From contig DASPIK010000031.1 in the NCBI GenBank assembly GCA_035629075.1, forward strand, positions 45,557 through 109,556: a DNA stretch of 64,000 nt, read 5' to 3'. Positions within the stretch are counted from its first letter, which is position 1. The number at the start of each line of letters is the position of its first letter. Below the pieces are notes generated by a model, which was not told where the DNA came from, did not search any database, and was given only the letters and a program-made list of their open reading frames with translations. This stretch comes from JAEZPW01 sp035629075 (lineage in GTDB: Bacteria; Acidobacteriota; Terriglobia; Terriglobales; Acidobacteriaceae). Position numbers and translations under genes: made by a program. This document shows positions 34,782 to 43,132 of this stretch, one piece after another.

Positions 34782-36146
34782 ATGTTCGAGGCTGATACAG
34801 ACGTCATCATCATCGGTGCCGGGGTAGCTGGACTTGCCGCTGCGCGTGAACTCACGAAACACGGACTGCGCGTGGTTCTTCTTGAGGCTCGCGACCGCCT
34901 TGGCGGGCGGATATGGACACATCACGATCCGACCATGCAGGCTGCCGTTGAACTCGGCGCTGAATTCATCCATGGCAGGCCACCAGAGATCTGGGATGTC
35001 GTGCGGAACTTCAGGCTTAGTGCGCGCGAATTGGAGGGCGATGACTGGTGCGTCGAGAACGGGAAACTCCAACCGTGTGGTTTGTTGGAGGAGGCGAACG
35101 ACTTTTTTGACGACTTGGGCGCTTTCGTCCCGCACAACGCCTCAAGTGACACGATAGCCGCGCTGCGGGCGCAAGACCAGTCTTACGCCGAAGCTGTGGC
35201 GCAATGCCGCGCCAGCGATGATGCGAAGCGGCGCGCTTTGGAGTACGTACAGGGGTTTCATGCGGCATACCCGGACCGCATCAGCGTGCAGTCGATAGTG
35301 AGAGGTCAACGAGCGGACGACCAAATCGAAGGGGATCGCACATTTCGACTAGTTGGCGGCTACACAAAGCTGGTGGAAGCTATCAGTACTCAGATCTCGC
35401 CCGAACGTTGTGAAATACGGCTCAACTCGATTGCGAAGACGATCAGGTGGAAACGGGACTTTGTCGAAGTCTGGTCTCGGTCGGCGGTGACTGGCGAGAT
35501 GCTCCCGCCCGTGCGCGCCAGGCGTGCCATCGTGGCGGTCCCATTAGGCGTGCTACAGTCCCCGCAAGGGGAAGGCGTCATCGTCTTCGATCCACAGCTG
35601 GGCGCCAAGAGATCGGCGCTCAATCGCCTCGAGATGGGCAAAGTGATTCGCATCTCGCTGTGCTTCCGTGAACGTTTCTGGAAGTCAATCCACCCTGACG
35701 GCAAGACACTGGCAGGTGCGTCGTTTCTCTTCTCCAGTGACGAACCTTTCCCGACTTGGTGGACGCAGAACCCGGATCAGACGCCGGTGCTGACCGGTTG
35801 GGCGGCAGGACCGAATGCTGAGAGTCTTACCGGGCAAGCCCCGGAGTACGTTGCCAATCGAGCCATACAACGGCTGGCAAAACTTCTGTCGATGAGCGCC
35901 GACGTAATCCGAGGCCAGCTAACGGCTTACTACACGCACGACTGGCAGTCGGACCCTTTCGCACGCGGAGCATACAGCTACGTCCTGAAAAGCGGCGAAG
36001 GCGCGCAGCAGGAACTGGCCGCACCGGTTGAGCAAACGCTCTTCTTTGCCGGCGAAGCCACCGAATCGAACGGGCATCACTCGACGGTGCATGGCGCGAT
36101 CTCAAGTGGGGTAAGGGCCGCCGCTGAATTGGCGTCCTCTCAGTAA
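34782..36146 (+). CDS. FAD-dependent amine oxidase (flavin-containing amine oxidoreductase)
   Basis: Flavoprotein oxidase of the monoamine/polyamine oxidase family. The FAD-binding Rossmann motif is VIIIGAGVAGLAAARELTKHG, followed by LLEARDRLGGRIWTH. A substrate domain follows, and the FAD-contacting end FFAGEATESNGHHSTVHGAISSGVRAA is present. Length 454 is typical. The substrate (polyamine, aromatic amine or amino acid) is not determined. There is no signal peptide; it is preceded by the permease pair but no functional link is shown. Confidence 0.88.
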   Translation: MFEADTDVIIIGAGVAGLAAARELTKHGLRVVLLEARDRLGGRIWTHHDPTMQAAVELGAEFIHGRPPEIWDVVRNFRLSARELEGDDWCVENGKLQPCGLLEEANDFFDDLGAFVPHNASSDTIAALRAQDQSYAEAVAQCRASDDAKRRALEYVQGFHAAYPDRISVQSIVRGQRADDQIEGDRTFRLVGGYTKLVEAISTQISPERCEIRLNSIAKTIRWKRDFVEVWSRSAVTGEMLPPVRARRAIVAVPLGVLQSPQGEGVIVFDPQLGAKRSALNRLEMGKVIRISLCFRERFWKSIHPDGKTLAGASFLFSSDEPFPTWWTQNPDQTPVLTGWAAGPNAESLTGQAPEYVANRAIQRLAKLLSMSADVIRGQLTAYYTHDWQSDPFARGAYSYVLKSGEGAQQELAAPVEQTLFFAGEATESNGHHSTVHGAISSGVRAAAELASSQ

Positions 36147-36209
36147 CTGCAATCCTGGCACGTTCAGCACGCAACCGTTGTGGCACAATGCCTCTCTGCG
36201 AGGTGCGTC

Positions 36210-37211
36210 GTGCGTGCAATGTTGTTGGAAGGGCCTCGACCAATCGAGCAACATCCGTTGCGGCCAGGAGAGACTCCTACACCCGCACCGGGTCCAGGCC
36301 AGGTGCGCGTACGAGTCTCGTGCTGTGCCTTGTGTCATACCGACCTGCACGTCATTGAGGGCGACCTTAAGCTGCCTAAGCTACCCATTGTGCCCGGACA
36401 CCAGATCGTAGGCGTAGTGGACGCCGCAGGCCCCGGCGTGAAACAGCACAGGGAAGGCGACCGCGTCGGCATAGCATGGCTGCATTCCACCGACGGCACT
36501 TGCATTTACTGTCTCATCGGTCACGAAAACCTCTGCGTTGACGCCCGCTTTACCGGCCTGCATGCTGACGGCGGATACGCCGAATATGCAGTTGTCGGGG
36601 AATCGTTCTGCTACACCCTGCCCGCCGATTTCGACGACCTGCATGTCGCGCCGTTGCTGTGCGCGGGCATTGTGGGTTACAGGTCACTGAAGATCAGCGG
36701 TGCCGGGAAGGGCGACCGATTGGGCCTGTATGGGTTCGGAGCGTCGGCGCACATCGTGTTACAGGTGGCGGTGCATCTTGGTTGCGAAGTTTACGTGTTC
36801 ACGCGTTCCCCGGCTCACCGTCATTTGGCACTGAAGCTTGGGGCTGCATGGACGGGAGATGCGAAGGACAAGCCACCAGCGATGCTCGACACGTCTATCA
36901 TTTTCGCACCGGTAGGCTGGATCGTTCCGGAAGCGCTGCGGGTAACCCGCCGCGGAGGCACCGTCACGTGCGCCGGGGTTACCATGACTCCGCTCCCCGA
37001 AATGGACTACAACCTGCTCTACCAGGAACGCGTTGTCCGTAGCGTGGCGAACGCCACGCGCGCCGATGCCGCCGAGTTTCTCGAACTTGCCGCAGAAGTT
37101 CCCGTGCGCACCGAGGTTCAGGTGTTCGAACTGGAAGAACTCAACGAGGCGCTAACCGCGCTAAAGCACAGCCGGATTGACGGAGCAGGAGTGGTGAGGG
37201 TTCACCACTAA
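36210..37211 (+). CDS. Zinc-dependent alcohol dehydrogenase family protein
   Basis: Medium-chain NAD(P)-dependent dehydrogenase. Catalytic-zinc ligands appear in SCCALCHTDLHVIEG and PGHQIVGVVDAAG; GVKQHREGDRVGI precedes the structural-zinc lobe (CIYCLIGHENLC), where the usual four cysteines are reduced to three plus a His. The Rossmann glycines are in LGLYGFGASAHI. The GTG at 36210 follows GAGGTG at five-base spacing and gives the usual opening (VRAMLLEGP); the frame's earlier start at 36180 lacks such a site. Substrate not evident. Confidence 0.88.
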   Translation: MRAMLLEGPRPIEQHPLRPGETPTPAPGPGQVRVRVSCCALCHTDLHVIEGDLKLPKLPIVPGHQIVGVVDAAGPGVKQHREGDRVGIAWLHSTDGTCIYCLIGHENLCVDARFTGLHADGGYAEYAVVGESFCYTLPADFDDLHVAPLLCAGIVGYRSLKISGAGKGDRLGLYGFGASAHIVLQVAVHLGCEVYVFTRSPAHRHLALKLGAAWTGDAKDKPPAMLDTSIIFAPVGWIVPEALRVTRRGGTVTCAGVTMTPLPEMDYNLLYQERVVRSVANATRADAAEFLELAAEVPVRTEVQVFELEELNEALTALKHSRIDGAGVVRVHH

Positions 37212-37303
37212 AGCATGTCGCCAGAACGGCGCTGGTGTTAGATCGCTACGTGCCAATGCAAACCAAAACTAACGACCTAACACCTGGCAAGAATGCTGTT
37301 CGG

Positions 37304-37798
37304 TCAAAATGAGAAGTGCAGATCAACATCGATGATTCGGAAACCCGAATCGACGATTACGACTGCGCCGTCGATGAAAGCCCGGCGGCAGTGGTGCGGC
37401 AAAGGAGCAAGACGGGCATTAAGATCGTCCGGGAAGTAGTACAGTTTCTTCTGCAGCCCTGGCGGAAGCGTCCCGTTCTTCCTCAAGTGTTTGCGGAGTC
37501 CAGGCGGCAGGCTCCCTCGCTTGGCCAGTCCCGGAGGCAGGCTACCATGCCCGCTGCGATAATACTCGCGAACCATGTCGCGGTCGTGCGTCGAGAAGCT
37601 GATGTTGACCGAGGTGCCCCGGTGACCATCGCCGCGGACAGATTCGTGTGATCTGACGTCCTGCTGCACTTGGTGCTTTTCTTTGCCTTTGCCGTTGCCG
37701 TTGTTCTTAGCGTACGTAGAAAGCGGCGCCAGCGCCGCGCATAGCGCAAGCACCGCGATGTCCCTGAGAAGTCGGTTTTGCATATGGCTGATCACCAT
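37304..37798 (-). CDS. Exported basic protein with three LPPGL repeats (RcnB/CigR-like)
   Basis: A signal peptide (LLRDIAVLALCAALAPLSTYA) leads to a basic, Asn/Gly/Lys-rich stretch. Three copies of G(S/T)LPPGLxK(R/H/K) follow at residues 85-94, 95-104 and 109-118, then YFPDDLNARLAPLPHHCRRAFIDGAVVIVDS, a small beta hairpin. The repeat plus hairpin resembles RcnB and CigR-type periplasmic proteins, whose biochemical role is poorly known. The ATG five codons later (37783) is another possible start. No metal exporter is adjacent. Confidence 0.68.
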   Translation of the reverse strand: MVISHMQNRLLRDIAVLALCAALAPLSTYAKNNGNGKGKEKHQVQQDVRSHESVRGDGHRGTSVNISFSTHDRDMVREYYRSGHGSLPPGLAKRGSLPPGLRKHLRKNGTLPPGLQKKLYYFPDDLNARLAPLPHHCRRAFIDGAVVIVDSGFRIIDVDLHFSF

Positions 37799-37959
37799 TT
37801 TGAATTGGCGGAGTAGGCGCTGCTCACATTAAGGCAGAGCTGAACAGGAAAGTGAAGATACAAACGGCTATGGCCGACCGCTTGGCGGTTTGGTGGCCCA
37901 AACTGGTGTAGTCGTTTGTGCATCCAACGGCAGTGACTCACGCAAAGGATAATAGCTAG

Positions 37960-38505
37960 ATGACTAGAGTCTTCGTTCTATGCCTCGCCTTGCTATCCGC
38001 AAGCTTCTCATTAGCTCAAGCCGGGGGCAATTCGCCGTCTCAACCAGCCGCTGCGGCGACAGCCGACCGTGACGCCCCGCAACCTGGCGCACAATCCGGC
38101 CCCGCCACCCCGCGCGAAGCGGACATCGCGTTCGCACAAGCAACCAAAGAACGCGGTATTGACGGGTGGATGTCGTTTTTCGCCGACGACGCGTACGTAG
38201 GCACGAATCCCGATGTGAAGGGCAAGCTGGAACTACGGAGGTTCTACCAACGACTGTTTTCGCGCCGCGACTTGAAATTTGAGTGGGCTCCCGATCACAG
38301 CGAGGTGTTCCCTTCCGGCATCATGGGCTACACCAGTGGCCGATACACGATGAGCTATACCACGTTCGAGGGAAAGACGGCCTCCCAGACTGGCAGTTAC
38401 CTAACGGTGTGGCAAAAACAGCCGGACGGAACTTGGAAGGTACTGACCGACTTCGGAACTCAGGACAAGCCGGACGTGGCACAAAAACCCGCTAAGAAGC
38501 CGTAG
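37960..38505 (+). CDS. Exported SnoaL/DUF4440-like (NTF2-fold) protein
   Basis: Signal peptide (RVFVLCLALLSASFSLAQA), then an Ala/Pro/Gln-rich linker and an NTF2-like domain from about residue 52 (EADIAFAQATKERGIDGWMSFFADDAY) to LTVWQKQPDGTWKVLTDFG. That opening and closing pattern is characteristic of DUF4440/SnoaL-like proteins, which form small barrels that bind or isomerise hydrophobic ligands. No catalytic residues can be assigned. It is exported and monocistronic as far as seen. Confidence 0.82.
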   Translation: MTRVFVLCLALLSASFSLAQAGGNSPSQPAAAATADRDAPQPGAQSGPATPREADIAFAQATKERGIDGWMSFFADDAYVGTNPDVKGKLELRRFYQRLFSRRDLKFEWAPDHSEVFPSGIMGYTSGRYTMSYTTFEGKTASQTGSYLTVWQKQPDGTWKVLTDFGTQDKPDVAQKPAKKP

Positions 38506-38888
38506 CTGAGCTTTCGGCCAGCCTGGTTGCCGGGCGGCGCGAGGAGAGCAACTTAGCTCGCTGAATCCTGCGCAGCCACAGCAACGAATGACCGGTTGCC
38601 TCAACAGCAGCCGCCGGGTTTTACCAATGTTGTCCCCCGGTGAGGGCCGCGCGAGGCGAGTGCTGTACCCAACAGCACGACGGGTACTCACCTATTAGAC
38701 GCAAGTTCCTCGATTTGGTTACACGTTGACAGCGTCCCCCGCACGGGTGAATGTTGATGGGTCAGGAACATGGGTAAGCTGCGAATGTGAACGACTCAAC
38801 GTGCTGACTTCACGCGAAGGTCTTGACATTCACGTTCAGCGAACCCCTTTGGCTTGCTAGTCGCTTTGCCCCTGATCGGAGGATTGAT
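38506..38888. other. Intergenic region upstream of the M14 peptidase gene
   Basis: 383 bases with no credible gene. It holds a small hairpin GTGCTGT/ACAGCAC (38661-38679) and two exact TTGACA words at 38726 and 38823. Neither has a good -10 at 16-18 bp on the plus strand. The M14 ribosome-binding site is at its right end. Confidence 0.5.
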
Positions 38889-41648
38889 TTGCTTTCTCGT
38901 TGCGTCACGTTCTTTGCTCTGCTGGCAATCCTGATCTCTTCGGCTTTTGCCGAGCCGGCCATGACCGCGCCATCGGCCAGTTATAACCCTGACGTCCCAA
39001 CGCTGAAATCCGTGCTGGGCTACGAGATGGGTGGACAGTTCACTACCCACTCGGACCTTGAACGCTATTTCGAAAAGCTGGCAGCAGCGACCGATCGCAT
39101 GAAGATCGAGCCTTACGGCAAAACCTATGAGGGACGCACGCTCTATACGATCATCATCAGCTCGCCGAGAAACCTGGCGCGACTCGATGCGATCAAGGCA
39201 GCGACGGCCCGGTTGGCAGATCCGCGTAAGGCCACGCCCGAAGAGGCGCAGCGGATTGCTGCCGAGATGCCGGTCGTACTCTGGTTCGGGTACAACGTGC
39301 ATGGCAATGAGGCCGCAAGTTCCGAGGCCGCCATGCAGGTGGCCTACGAACTCTCTGCGAGTCAGGATGAGCGAGTACGAAATTGGCTGGACAACGCCGT
39401 TGTCGTGATGGACCCGATGCAGAACCCTGATGGCCGCGATCGTTACGTCGCAGGCTACCGACAGGCTCTTGGCGCCTACCCGCGCGGGGACCGTTTCGCC
39501 GCCGAGCACCAGGAACGTTGGCCGGGTGGGCGTCCGAACCACTACCTGTTCGACTTGAACCGTGACTGGGCATGGCTTTCGCAGGCCGAAACGCGGCAGC
39601 GCATACCCCGTTACCTGCAGTGGAACCCGCAAGTCGATGTCGACTTCCACGAGATGGGCAGCGAATCTACATACTTCTTTTTCCCGCCCACCAAGCCGGT
39701 TTTGCCCTGGATCGCGCCGCTACTGGAAAAGTGGTACGTCATCTATGGAAAGGCAAATGCCGCGGCTCTGGACAAGTACGGCATTCGCTATTACACCAAA
39801 GAGAATTTCGATCTTTTCTATCCCTCCTACGGCGATATCTGGCCCGCGCTGCATGGCGCGATCGGCATGACCTACGAGCAGGGCGGCGGTGGAGCTGGCG
39901 GTCTGAAAATCGACCTGGCTGATGACCAGCGCACGCTAACGCTTCGGGACCGGGCCACCAATCACTTCCTGACCTCTCTGGCAACGCTCGACGCATCCGT
40001 GCAGAATCGGCAGGCGCGTCTGTATGACTTCTACGAATTTCGGCGTGCGGCCATCCGAGGGGGCCAGCAGGGACCGCTGCGCGCTATATATCTGGTGCCT
40101 GGACGCGACCCGTACCGTGTAGCACATGTCGTTGACAAGTTGGTAAAGCAGGGCGTTGAGGTGAAGCAGACGACATCCGCCGTGGACGGAGAAGACCTGA
40201 CCAGTTACTGGGGTGAAAAGATCCCGAAGAAGCGACTGCCTGCCGGCACTTACGTGGTTGACATGGCACAACCCGCGGGTTTTCTGGCTCGCGCTTTGCT
40301 GCAACCCGAGATTCAGCACGACACCCTATTCTTCTATGACGTCTCGGGCTGGGCCCTGCCGCTCGCTGCCGATGTTGAGGGCTACGTCAGCAGCAAGCTG
40401 GCCGACGTTAACCTCAGTCCTGTCGCCGCCGCAGCACTACCTGCCATCAATGTTCCAGCAAAGGAAAATACTGCCGCTTACGTCTTCTCTTCCGAATCGC
40501 TCGGAGCCATCCGACTGCTCGGACACCTGCTCTACCAGGACTTGAAGGCTTACGTCAGCATCAAGCCATTCAAGTTGAGTGGGCAGCAGTTCGCCGCGGG
40601 CAGTATCGTTGTGCCGATCGACACCAACCCAGCCGATCTGCACGAGCGCTTAACGAAACTTGCTCTTGCCGACAAGGTCAACGTAGTTGCTGCAAAGACG
40701 GGCATGAGCGATGAAGGTATTGATCTGGGATCAAGCCGCGTGCGCTTCCTGCGCAAGCCGCGTATCGCCATGTTGATGGACACTCCAACCAACGCGAACG
40801 ACTACGGTGCCCTCTGGTATCTGTTCGAACAGCGACTGGATCTACCCTTCACTCCTTTGCGCACCGAGAACCTGCGCGAGGTGGACCTCAACAACTACAA
40901 CGTGCTGATCATGCCTTCCGATTACGGCGATGGGCGCGGCTACTCACGTGCCCTGGACAAGGGCACGTCTGCAAAGATCAGCGAGTGGGTTCGCAACGGC
41001 GGTGTGTTAGTTGGCATTCGCGGTGGTGCCGTGTGGGCGACCAAGCCCAAGTCTGGCCTGACCAGCGTGACCTACCACTATGTGCGGCCTAATGACGAGC
41101 AGGCCCGCATCGAGGAGGAGAAGGCGGCAGCTCCCGCAAAACCGGGCGATGCGCCCCCTGCTGCGACACCGGCGGCGCAACCTGCTGCGGGCGCCGGCGC
41201 GCCATCCAGTCCTGACGCCGACAAGAAGAAGCAGGAGGAGTTGGCGAAAAAGCTGATCAAGTACGCGGATCGCGAAAAGCAATTGCGCAGCGAAGAGGTG
41301 CCCGGCACCATCCTGCGCGTCAACGTAGACACGACTCATCCGCTCGGCTTTGGCCTGAACGACCAAATGCCCGTGCTCAATGACACCGCTCCCGTATTGA
41401 ACCTGACTGGAAAGGGAGAGAATGTAGTCCACTTCCCCAAGGACAATCTGAAGCTGAGCGGCTACATCACTCCGGAAAACGAGAAGAAAGTCGCGCAGTC
41501 GGCATTCCTGATTCGAGAGCGCCAGGGCCGCGGGCATGTCATCATGTTTGCGGACAACCCCGTATTTCGTGGGTTCTGGGACGGCACAACGCGTCTGCTG
41601 CTGAACTCTATCTTTTTTGGAGACGTAACCGACCCTAACGTCGAATAG
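38889..41648 (+). CDS. Exported M14-family zinc carboxypeptidase
   Basis: Large secreted metallopeptidase. From the TTG at 38889 the product is 919 residues: signal peptide (LSRCVTFFALLAILISSAFA), then an M14 domain with zinc ligands His138 and Glu141 in NVHGNEAASS, His254 in VDFHEMGSES, and the catalytic Glu330 in MTYEQGGGG. Beyond residue 400 comes a second half including a glutamine-amidotransferase-like fold (VLIMPSDYGDG, GGVLVGIRGGAVW) and an Ala/Pro-rich linker near residue 770. The TTG is chosen because GGAGGA lies five bases before it and the signal peptide begins there; the frame is open to 38823. Confidence 0.88.
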   Translation: MLSRCVTFFALLAILISSAFAEPAMTAPSASYNPDVPTLKSVLGYEMGGQFTTHSDLERYFEKLAAATDRMKIEPYGKTYEGRTLYTIIISSPRNLARLDAIKAATARLADPRKATPEEAQRIAAEMPVVLWFGYNVHGNEAASSEAAMQVAYELSASQDERVRNWLDNAVVVMDPMQNPDGRDRYVAGYRQALGAYPRGDRFAAEHQERWPGGRPNHYLFDLNRDWAWLSQAETRQRIPRYLQWNPQVDVDFHEMGSESTYFFFPPTKPVLPWIAPLLEKWYVIYGKANAAALDKYGIRYYTKENFDLFYPSYGDIWPALHGAIGMTYEQGGGGAGGLKIDLADDQRTLTLRDRATNHFLTSLATLDASVQNRQARLYDFYEFRRAAIRGGQQGPLRAIYLVPGRDPYRVAHVVDKLVKQGVEVKQTTSAVDGEDLTSYWGEKIPKKRLPAGTYVVDMAQPAGFLARALLQPEIQHDTLFFYDVSGWALPLAADVEGYVSSKLADVNLSPVAAAALPAINVPAKENTAAYVFSSESLGAIRLLGHLLYQDLKAYVSIKPFKLSGQQFAAGSIVVPIDTNPADLHERLTKLALADKVNVVAAKTGMSDEGIDLGSSRVRFLRKPRIAMLMDTPTNANDYGALWYLFEQRLDLPFTPLRTENLREVDLNNYNVLIMPSDYGDGRGYSRALDKGTSAKISEWVRNGGVLVGIRGGAVWATKPKSGLTSVTYHYVRPNDEQARIEEEKAAAPAKPGDAPPAATPAAQPAAGAGAPSSPDADKKKQEELAKKLIKYADREKQLRSEEVPGTILRVNVDTTHPLGFGLNDQMPVLNDTAPVLNLTGKGENVVHFPKDNLKLSGYITPENEKKVAQSAFLIRERQGRGHVIMFADNPVFRGFWDGTTRLLLNSIFFGDVTDPNVE

Positions 41649-41666
41649 CGGTTCGCTTACGCGCTC

Positions 41667-41697
41667 AAAGGACGGGGTTTCGGCTCCGTCCTTTTTC
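41667..41697 (+). terminator. Intrinsic terminator after the M14 peptidase
   Basis: AAAGGACGGGG pairs with TCCGTCCTTT across a short loop and is followed by a five-T run (41692-41696), 20 bases past the stop. Confidence 0.85.
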
Positions 41698-41845
41698 TCT
41701 GATCTCGCCGAGGCGTTTCGCCGTTAAGAAACGCTGCTTCCGGACCACGACAGACTATTGATTCTCCCAAAAAAGAGCTAAACTCCTGTACATTCCGGCG
41801 CACCCATGACTCGGAGCGGACGAACCGCACGCAAGGTTTTCACAT

Positions 41846-43006
41846 ATGGCGAATGTGACCAAGGCGATTCGGACATGGCTGGGCAACGCGACGACTCCGC
41901 CCAAGCTTAGTTTGCAGCAAGCCGCACGCGATCAGTTGCACGGCCATATCACCGAGGCGCTTCTTGAGCCATTTCTTCGCCGTACAGTCACCCCAGAACA
42001 GCACGCCACGGTTGTCGCACACTTGAATGCCTGCGAAGGATGCCGGGACGCGATCGCTTTGGTGTTGCTCGCGCGCGAAAACCCCACTGCGGCTGCCGAG
42101 ATGGAGCTGGAAAGAAAGCATCTCGCAGAAGACAACGAACCGTGGCAGCGAGTTGCAATCCGCTGGACGTTGATTGTGCTGGCCCTGATCGGCATCGTCA
42201 CCCTCCTCATCATCATTCCGAAGGCTGACGATCCGAATTCTCGGATCGGGCGCTGGGTAAGTTCGGAGGCTGCGAAGTCGGCAGCGGCTAACACCGATTC
42301 CGATACTTCGACAGGCGCTTTGATCGCCGCTACCCTAAGGCGCGAACGAAAACCCCCGCGCGAAACACCAAATACGGCGCCGGGATGGTTTAGCGGTCCC
42401 GCCCCAAGCGCTGCGTTAGTAGAAAACACTCCTGACAGCGAAGTTCCTTTGCCGCGGAGGAGCGAGTCAGCCGATCAGCAGTCGGCCACGAGCGCAAGCA
42501 ACAGCGATGATGGGAAGAGTTTGTGGTTCTTTGGAGAAGCCCAGCCATCATCAAACCCGAACAACACAACGCCCGTATGGGACCCGGTGCTCGCGGCAAA
42601 GCGCCGCGAAGAAGAGTCCGGCAAGGGCGCGGGAGCGAAACGGACCAGTAGCCGGCGACGTCTGGTCGTCTCTCCGGAAGGTTTGCTGCGCAGAACCCTG
42701 GATGGCGGAGGCAACTGGGACATCCTCGATGTGGGCCGGAAGGTCGAATTCCGCACGTTAGCTCTTTCGGGCACGACAGTGTGGGCCGCAGGATCTGGCG
42801 GCGCACTGTACCGCTCGCCAGACGCGGCGGACCACTGGCAGGCGGTTACGGTTCGCCATCGCGGTAGTCCACTCACTGCAGACATCGAGCACATCCACTT
42901 CTCTGACCCTCAGCACGGTACGTTTGAAACCTCAGACGGACAGATCTGGATAACGGTAGACGGCGGCAGCAAGTGGGTATTCAATTCCCAGCGTACGTCC
43001 CGGTGA
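41846..43006 (+). CDS. Zinc-finger/TM protein with Ycf48-like C-terminus (anti-sigma-like)
   Basis: 386 residues in four parts. First, a cytoplasmic region with HLNACEGC (His59, Cys63, Cys66), the HxxxCxxC zinc motif of anti-sigma factors. Second, a single membrane helix at about 105-125. Third, a Ser/Pro/Asn-rich periplasmic linker of roughly 140 residues. Fourth, a C-terminal BNR/Ycf48-type segment (RTLDGGGNWDIL, TVWAAGSGGALYRSPDAADHW, TSDGQIWITVDGGSKW). This would sense a periplasmic cue and act on a cytoplasmic sigma factor, but none is encoded nearby, and the propeller part is too short for a full ring. Function is inferred. Confidence 0.75.
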   Translation: MANVTKAIRTWLGNATTPPKLSLQQAARDQLHGHITEALLEPFLRRTVTPEQHATVVAHLNACEGCRDAIALVLLARENPTAAAEMELERKHLAEDNEPWQRVAIRWTLIVLALIGIVTLLIIIPKADDPNSRIGRWVSSEAAKSAAANTDSDTSTGALIAATLRRERKPPRETPNTAPGWFSGPAPSAALVENTPDSEVPLPRRSESADQQSATSASNSDDGKSLWFFGEAQPSSNPNNTTPVWDPVLAAKRREEESGKGAGAKRTSSRRRLVVSPEGLLRRTLDGGGNWDILDVGRKVEFRTLALSGTTVWAAGSGGALYRSPDAADHWQAVTVRHRGSPLTADIEHIHFSDPQHGTFETSDGQIWITVDGGSKWVFNSQRTSR

Positions 43007-43132
43007 GCATCGAAGAACACTGAACTGTCCTGATGCTGCCACCCCCAATCGCTGCCCCTAGCCCGAATCGCATCGTAATGCCTAAAATGTGGGGTTTCCC
43101 TAGCGCCTGCAATCATCACCATTGGAGGTGGT

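Noticed and set aside
38796..39650. 284-codon minus-strand frame opposite the M14 peptidase
   Set aside because: It covers the zinc-ligand region of M14, which is clearly the coding strand.
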